This document shows, piece after piece, positions 60,275-64,000 of a stretch of 64,000 nt of DNA (its first letter is position 1; each line of letters begins with the position of its first letter). Source of the DNA: Sphingobacterium griseoflavum (GTDB taxonomy: Bacteria > Bacteroidota > Bacteroidia > Sphingobacteriales > Sphingobacteriaceae); NCBI RefSeq assembly GCF_014653155.1, contig NZ_BNAF01000018.1, positions 1-64,000 on the forward strand, in the 5' to 3' direction. Under the pieces are notes generated by a model. It made no database searches, was not told the DNA's origin, and worked only from the letters and a program-made list of their open reading frames with translations. A program made the translations under genes and the position numbers.

Positions 60275-62632
60275 ATGATTAAAAAGGATATTTTTTTTGC
60301 TTTTGCAAGTATAACGCTTTTGGCGCTAATTTTAGCATCGTGCCGTTCGGCTAGATACTTGAGTGAAGATCAGGCGTTAGTTACAAAGGTTGAGATAGAC
60401 GGTATTGATCCCTCGCTAAAGGAGCGTGCGTCAGCCTATATATCGACCGAGATCAAGCCAAATTCCCGGTTAAATCTGACGTTATACAACCTGTTTAATA
60501 CAGAAAATGGTAGGTACAAAAGGGACGGCATTCGAAGCGTCGGCGAAGCGCCCCACATTGTGGATTCATCGTTGATCGATTTTTCGGCAAAACAGATCAA
60601 TCGATTCTTGCAGACAAAAGGTTATTTCAATGCGAGCGTGACGCCGCAGAAGAGGGTGAAAAATAAGAAGGCTGCCATAGTGTTTGAGATAGAAGCAGGA
60701 CAGCCTTTTGTTTATGGTAAGATTGCACATCAGGTAGCTGATTCATCCATTGATGTGGTTTATCAAAGGGAAGTGCTTCCGTATTCCAATGCGAGAAAAG
60801 GTAAGCGGTTCGATAGTGCCGATCTCCTCGAAGAAAGAGAATCCATGTATGTAAAGCTGAAGGAGTATGGTTATTTTGAGTACCTACGGCAATACATGCG
60901 CGTAGGCATCGATACCAACCGGATAGCCAAGCAAGCTGATGTGAAGGTTGAGATTCAGAATCCGACGGACAGCACGCGGCATGTTGTATATTATGTCGAT
61001 AGTGTATTCGCTATCGTTCGACTTCCTTACGGCCAAATTGGAAATAAAAAAAACAATCGCTATCATGATCAATCAATTGGGGTGGATTACCTCGATGAGA
61101 CCGGAAAATTTCGTTTGCGACCCTTGGCTCAATATATGTATTTGCGCCCCGGTATGCGCTATAATATGAAGAAAGAAAATCAGTCCTACGATAGGCTGTA
61201 CGAGACAAATGGCTTTCGAAATATCAAGATCAATTATCAAAAGGTAGATTCCAACAAGTTACATGTCACCTACGAGCTCACGCCGCGGCCGGTTATGGCC
61301 AATCAGGTGGAAGGAGAATTTACATTCAGTTCGGGCATGAGCGGATTCAATGTGGGTAATACCTTTTCGCACCGCAATGTCTTTGGAGGCGCCGAACAAT
61401 TGGAAGTAAAAATGCGATATGGTGTCCTGTTTGACCCTCGGCTGGAAGGCGGTTTAGCCAATAAAATCTTCAATAACGATTTTCAGATTGGCGTCAATTT
61501 GATTATCCCTCGGCTGATGACGCCTTTTGAAAATTCAAGCTCAGGAACCTATGGGCTGCCGCGCACCACATTTTCCAGCACGTTGCAGCTCTTTCAGCAG
61601 GATGGGACGTACGCCAACCGATACTTTACGAACACACTTAATTACATTTGGTACAGTGGCGTAAACTCCCAACACAGCTTGACCCCTGCATCAGTTGAAT
61701 ATCGACAGGGACGGCTGAATGCCGATTTTGCCCGGCGGCTCGAAGAGGAAGGGTATCAACTTTACATACAAAGCAATAATCGTCAATATTTTGGTTTAAG
61801 TGCCCAATATGCATTTACCTACAATGCCAAAAGATTGCTCCGACTCGAGGATTTTAATTATTTTCGAATAGGCTTGGAAAGTAGTGGCAATCTGTTGGGC
61901 TTGGCCGGCAACCTATTTAATTTTACGACATCCAACGATGGTGAAAAGCAACTGTTTGGGGTGCCATATCTGCAATATGCAAAGGCTGAATTGGATTATC
62001 GCTGGTACAAACATTTAGCGGGTAATCAACAAGTTGTGCTGCGTTTCAATGGTGGAGTGGCCGTTCCCTATGGCAACAATTCAGAATTGCTCATCTTTGA
62101 AAAGAGCTTTTACGGTGGTGGGATGAATGGTATCCGCGCTTGGCAGGCCCGGACATTGGGACCTGGCAATTACGATAGAAGTGGCTTGACCGAGCAACTG
62201 CGATTAAACTTACGTAATTTGGATCAGCTTGGCGAAGTCAAATTGGAGGCGAATGCCGAATACCGCTTTCGCTTGCTGAACAAGTTTTTAGGTGCGAAAC
62301 TGAATGGCGCAACTTTTTTGGATGCTGGGAATATTTGGCTACTTCGCGATAATGAGTTTGCCCCAAATGGTGAGGGTACCTTTAAGGCAGATCGCTTTTT
62401 ATCACAAATAGCATTAGGATCGGGCTTTGGGCTTCGATTGGATATGGATTATTTTATTATTCGTCTTGATGCCGGACTTAAATTGAAAGATCCCCAGTTT
62501 GCTGGAGGCAAACAATGGGTAATTAAAGAGTTCTTTAACGCACGGGAATTTAAACAGGCTTTTTACGAGTCCCGGCGGCCCGATCGCTACAACTTTATCC
62601 AATACAACTTTAGCGTAGGACTTCCTTTCTAA
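60275..62632 (+). CDS. TamL-type BamA/TamA-family lipoprotein
   Basis: 785 residues from the second Met codon (ATG 60275; the TTG at 60272 is less likely). A lipoprotein signal (ALILASC) precedes POTRA-type repeats (about 30-330, e.g. INRFLQTKGYFNASVTPQKR in part) and a C-terminal Omp85 barrel (about 345-785, with VEGEFTFSSGMSGFNVGNTF in part, FYGGGMNGIRAWQARTLGPG in part and a terminal Phe). The lipid anchor is what separates Bacteroidota TamL from TamA. It should help insert outer-membrane proteins; no tamB gene is adjacent. Stop codon overlaps the convergent neighbour's. Confidence 0.85.
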   Translation: MIKKDIFFAFASITLLALILASCRSARYLSEDQALVTKVEIDGIDPSLKERASAYISTEIKPNSRLNLTLYNLFNTENGRYKRDGIRSVGEAPHIVDSSLIDFSAKQINRFLQTKGYFNASVTPQKRVKNKKAAIVFEIEAGQPFVYGKIAHQVADSSIDVVYQREVLPYSNARKGKRFDSADLLEERESMYVKLKEYGYFEYLRQYMRVGIDTNRIAKQADVKVEIQNPTDSTRHVVYYVDSVFAIVRLPYGQIGNKKNNRYHDQSIGVDYLDETGKFRLRPLAQYMYLRPGMRYNMKKENQSYDRLYETNGFRNIKINYQKVDSNKLHVTYELTPRPVMANQVEGEFTFSSGMSGFNVGNTFSHRNVFGGAEQLEVKMRYGVLFDPRLEGGLANKIFNNDFQIGVNLIIPRLMTPFENSSSGTYGLPRTTFSSTLQLFQQDGTYANRYFTNTLNYIWYSGVNSQHSLTPASVEYRQGRLNADFARRLEEEGYQLYIQSNNRQYFGLSAQYAFTYNAKRLLRLEDFNYFRIGLESSGNLLGLAGNLFNFTTSNDGEKQLFGVPYLQYAKAELDYRWYKHLAGNQQVVLRFNGGVAVPYGNNSELLIFEKSFYGGGMNGIRAWQARTLGPGNYDRSGLTEQLRLNLRNLDQLGEVKLEANAEYRFRLLNKFLGAKLNGATFLDAGNIWLLRDNEFAPNGEGTFKADRFLSQIALGSGFGLRLDMDYFIIRLDAGLKLKDPQFAGGKQWVIKEFFNAREFKQAFYESRRPDRYNFIQYNFSVGLPF

Positions 62633-63162
62633 ATCAATCCCTTGATCGCTGTAAATATGCTTTCGATAATCTTGCTAAGGTCTAATCCTTTCGAGTAATT
62701 GAAGTAGACATATACGATTGCCAAAACCACCAGAACGGTTAAAAAGCGTTTGAAAAGATAGCCGATAAATAGCAAGGAGGCGGGAATAAACAACAGCAAC
62801 AGGCCGGAGATCTTAAATGGCTTTAACGCTTGTTCGGATTTATGGATGTAGTATAGTTTTCCTATCGAATCGTCTTGATTTTTATGCTTAAAAAATACAA
62901 AAGTAGAAGAGGCCAGGGGATGTTTTACCACAGCGATACCATCATGAAAGGAAAGATCTTGCTGAAAACCATTGAGTTCAAAAACAAAGGTGCCATTTAT
63001 ATTTTCTAGGGGCTGTTCTGCACTATCGATAGCTATGATGGCCAGCTTTCCATTTTGCGTTAAGTTTTCTTTCACAATAAAATTGGCGATACGTTGAGGT
63101 TGCGCCTTAGCAACCATCGTTGCGGCCAACGAGATAAGAATTATATAGCGTATATGCTTCAC
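62629..63162 (-). CDS. Hypothetical membrane protein
   Basis: 177 residues with a GTG start at 63162. Signal peptide (about 1-20, ending KAQ), an extracytoplasmic beta domain (about 22-110), then one or two membrane helices (about 117-155). No motif is recognised. It ends in a 4-bp overlap with tamL (CTAA at 62629-62632). The structured RNA candidate lies just upstream (from 63211). Confidence 0.6.
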   Translation of the reverse strand: MKHIRYIILISLAATMVAKAQPQRIANFIVKENLTQNGKLAIIAIDSAEQPLENINGTFVFELNGFQQDLSFHDGIAVVKHPLASSTFVFFKHKNQDDSIGKLYYIHKSEQALKPFKISGLLLLFIPASLLFIGYLFKRFLTVLVVLAIVYVYFNYSKGLDLSKIIESIFTAIKGLI

Positions 63163-63210
63163 GTTTTAGCGATTTGATACAATATTAGTAAAAATTGGTA
63201 ATTAAATCAC

Positions 63211-63316
63211 GAGACTTTCCAAGTACGGTGTGGCAACCGATGCTGCAGCATCGATTTGCCTACCAGCCCGTATCCCAAGATCATCCTCCCGGAGTCTCTT
63301 TGAGCTTTTTATTTTT
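63211..63316. ncRNA. Candidate structured RNA, strand uncertain
   Basis: Nested stems over 88 nt: gagact (63211-63216) with agtctc (63293-63298), tacgg (63224-63228) with ccgta (63268-63272), ggcaa (63232-63236) with ttgcc (63256-63260), and the 16-nt palindrome 63238-63253. The long unpaired side (about 63273-63290) is purine-poor on the plus strand. A T-rich tail (63305-63316) favours the plus strand. The rod shape with an internal bubble recalls 6S-type RNAs, but I could not match it to any family. Confidence 0.45.
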
Positions 63317-63345
63317 GACATTTGTAGATTTCTTACGTACATTTG
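63314..63345 (+). promoter_or_regulatory. Promoter of the 84-residue membrane protein gene
   Basis: TTTG (63314-63317), 20 nt, TACATTTG (63338-63345). Transcription would start near 63352, about 20 nt before the ATG at 63372. Since this promoter lies after the structured RNA, that RNA is not the leader of this gene. Confidence 0.65.
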
Positions 63346-63371
63346 TCGAAGTTAAATAAGATTATACGGAT

Positions 63372-63626
63372 ATGGAAAATATAGCGTCTCAAAGACCAGC
63401 CAAAAAAACAGATAATAATGCAAATCGTACGGAGTATTATGTAACATTAACGGTGGCTATTGTAATTGGGTTAATTGGAGTATTTATCAGATTTGTTCCC
63501 GATGTTATCCCCGCGCTGGATCAATTTACGTTTATGTTTTCGTTGGTTGCCAACCTGGCCATGATCGTTGCGACAGTCATCGCATTCAAAGTTGTTTTCG
63601 GTATATTGGGTTTCGGTAAAAAATAG
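63372..63626 (+). CDS. Small membrane protein, two helices
   Basis: 84 residues: a polar N-terminus (1-24, ASQRPAKKTDNN), then two membrane helices (about 25-45 and 54-78) and a GFGKK end. No known domain recognised. It has its own promoter and terminator, so it is a single-gene unit. Confidence 0.65.
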   Translation: MENIASQRPAKKTDNNANRTEYYVTLTVAIVIGLIGVFIRFVPDVIPALDQFTFMFSLVANLAMIVATVIAFKVVFGILGFGKK

Positions 63627-63654
63627 CCGCTATTTTTCTTTAAGATATGATAAG

Positions 63655-63683
63655 ACCATTCATTGTAAGATGAATGGTTTTTT
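63655..63683 (+). terminator. Terminator after the 84-residue gene
   Basis: Stem accattcat/atgaatggt with a 6-nt loop and six T. Confidence 0.85.
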
Positions 63684-63715
63684 ATTGCCATTTCCACGGA
63701 TTGCTGCATGCTCAT

Positions 63716-63748
63716 AAAAAAAGCCCGAGTCGTACTGACCGGGCTTTT
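63716..63748 (-). terminator. Terminator of the cytochrome-B-like gene
   Basis: Stem aaaagcccg/cgggctttt with a 12-nt loop; T-runs on both strands, longest on the minus strand. It lies 20 nt past the stop at 63768. Confidence 0.85.
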
Positions 63749-63767
63749 AATTATTTGGTAATCCCTA

Positions 63768-64000
63768 TTAGCCGTTGATCAATGACCAAGTGCCCCAAGG
63801 AATTCTAGATAGAATCAGAATCAATCCGAGAATATAAAAAATCAAAACGGTTTTATTTGCTTTCTTGGCATCTGTGATCTTTTTCGCCTTGATGTAGCCA
63901 ACTGTAATCAATACAATAGCCAGAATCATCATCAAGGGGTGCTCCAGAAAATAAAGACGCGACGTGCTATTCTTCATGTTCGCTCCAGAAAAAGCTTGTA
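63768..64000 (-). CDS. Cytochrome-B-like membrane protein, C-terminal part
   Basis: The reading frame continues past the Met at 63977 to the window edge with no stop (codons CAA GCT TTT TCT GGA GCG AAC before that Met), so this is the 3' part of a longer gene. The visible 77 residues include FLEHPLMMILAIVLITVGYIKAKK and a second helix VLIFYILGLILILSRIPW, which resemble the C-terminal half of the four-helix proteins often labelled cytochrome B in Sphingobacteriaceae. Function not established. Confidence 0.6.
   Translation of the reverse strand, partial: QAFSGANMKNSTSRLYFLEHPLMMILAIVLITVGYIKAKKITDAKKANKTVLIFYILGLILILSRIPWGTWSLING

Noticed and set aside
63211..63298. SRP (4.5S) RNA, tmRNA, RNase P RNA, TPP or cobalamin riboswitch
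   Set aside because: None of the conserved sequence motifs I know for those RNAs could be found in either strand of this element.

Overview
The window looks like chromosomal DNA of a Bacteroidota bacterium, most likely of the Sphingobacteriaceae (Sphingobacterium/Pedobacter-like). The evidence is SusC/SusD-type outer-membrane genes under a FecI/FecR pair, a long-form NusB, DUF3276, DUF1573, DUF4180, DUF3857 and YwbE proteins, a lipoprotein TamA relative (TamL type), and repeated promoter boxes of the Bacteroidota type (TTTG about 19 nt ahead of TAnnTTTG). Few genes show a Shine-Dalgarno sequence. No plasmid, phage, IS or CRISPR element was seen. Function calls rest on reading motifs and overall resemblance by eye; no database search was run.

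Layout. 1-7.0 kb: a tRNA-Leu(CAA) with its own promoter and terminator, a Spy-like periplasmic protein, a Nudix hydrolase divergent from pyrE, an SRPBCC protein, a DEDDh exonuclease, trxB, a HAD phosphatase and a methyltransferase. 7.1-14.8 kb (minus strand): DUF4180, a TonB-dependent receptor, a BamA-like barrel, a DUF3857/transglutaminase-like protein and an ABC exporter. 15.0-18.0 kb: an amino-acid dehydrogenase homologue lacking a catalytic lysine, then nusB-DUF1573-yajC. 18.3-29.0 kb: a seven-gene polysaccharide utilisation locus (ECF sigma, FecR, SusC with STN domain, SusD, DUF1735-LamG lipoprotein, GH18 lipoprotein, DUF1735-F5/8C lipoprotein). 29.3-32.0 kb: ybbR-coaE-MBL nuclease and a 38-residue membrane protein. 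32.1-36.2 kb: purH, an esterase, purN, a thioredoxin-like protein. 36.2-41.0 kb: a LiaF-like/LytS/LytTR set with a serine hydrolase, and DUF3276. 41.1-50.3 kb: DPP-IV-like peptidase, a membrane protein, dxr, rseP, ywbE, carA, eno, a DivIC/FtsB-like protein. 50.4-64.0 kb: FkbM methyltransferase, cystathionine beta-synthase-like protein, AMP nucleosidase, clpX, clpP, a small predicted nuclease divergent from holA, AI-2E permease, MFS transporter, rRNA methyltransferase, TamL, small membrane proteins, and the end of a cytochrome-B-like gene cut by the window edge.

How the parts work together. The PUL would sense, bind, cut and import a glycan. Its GH18 enzyme plus DUF1735 lipoproteins resemble the endo-beta-N-acetylglucosaminidase locus of Bacteroides thetaiotaomicron (BT_3983-3987), so N-glycans are the best substrate guess. 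It sits between yajC and ybbR-coaE, which as I recall are neighbours in related genomes, so it looks inserted. Most other genes are housekeeping.

The most promising non-coding signals are a promoter-hairpins-terminator unit ahead of carA (47044-47185), a rod-like structured RNA candidate at 63211-63316, two 12-bp direct repeats 21 bp apart upstream of the LytTR operon (40456-40488), and several promoters whose -7 box lies only 3-6 nt from the start codon, which would give leaderless mRNAs.
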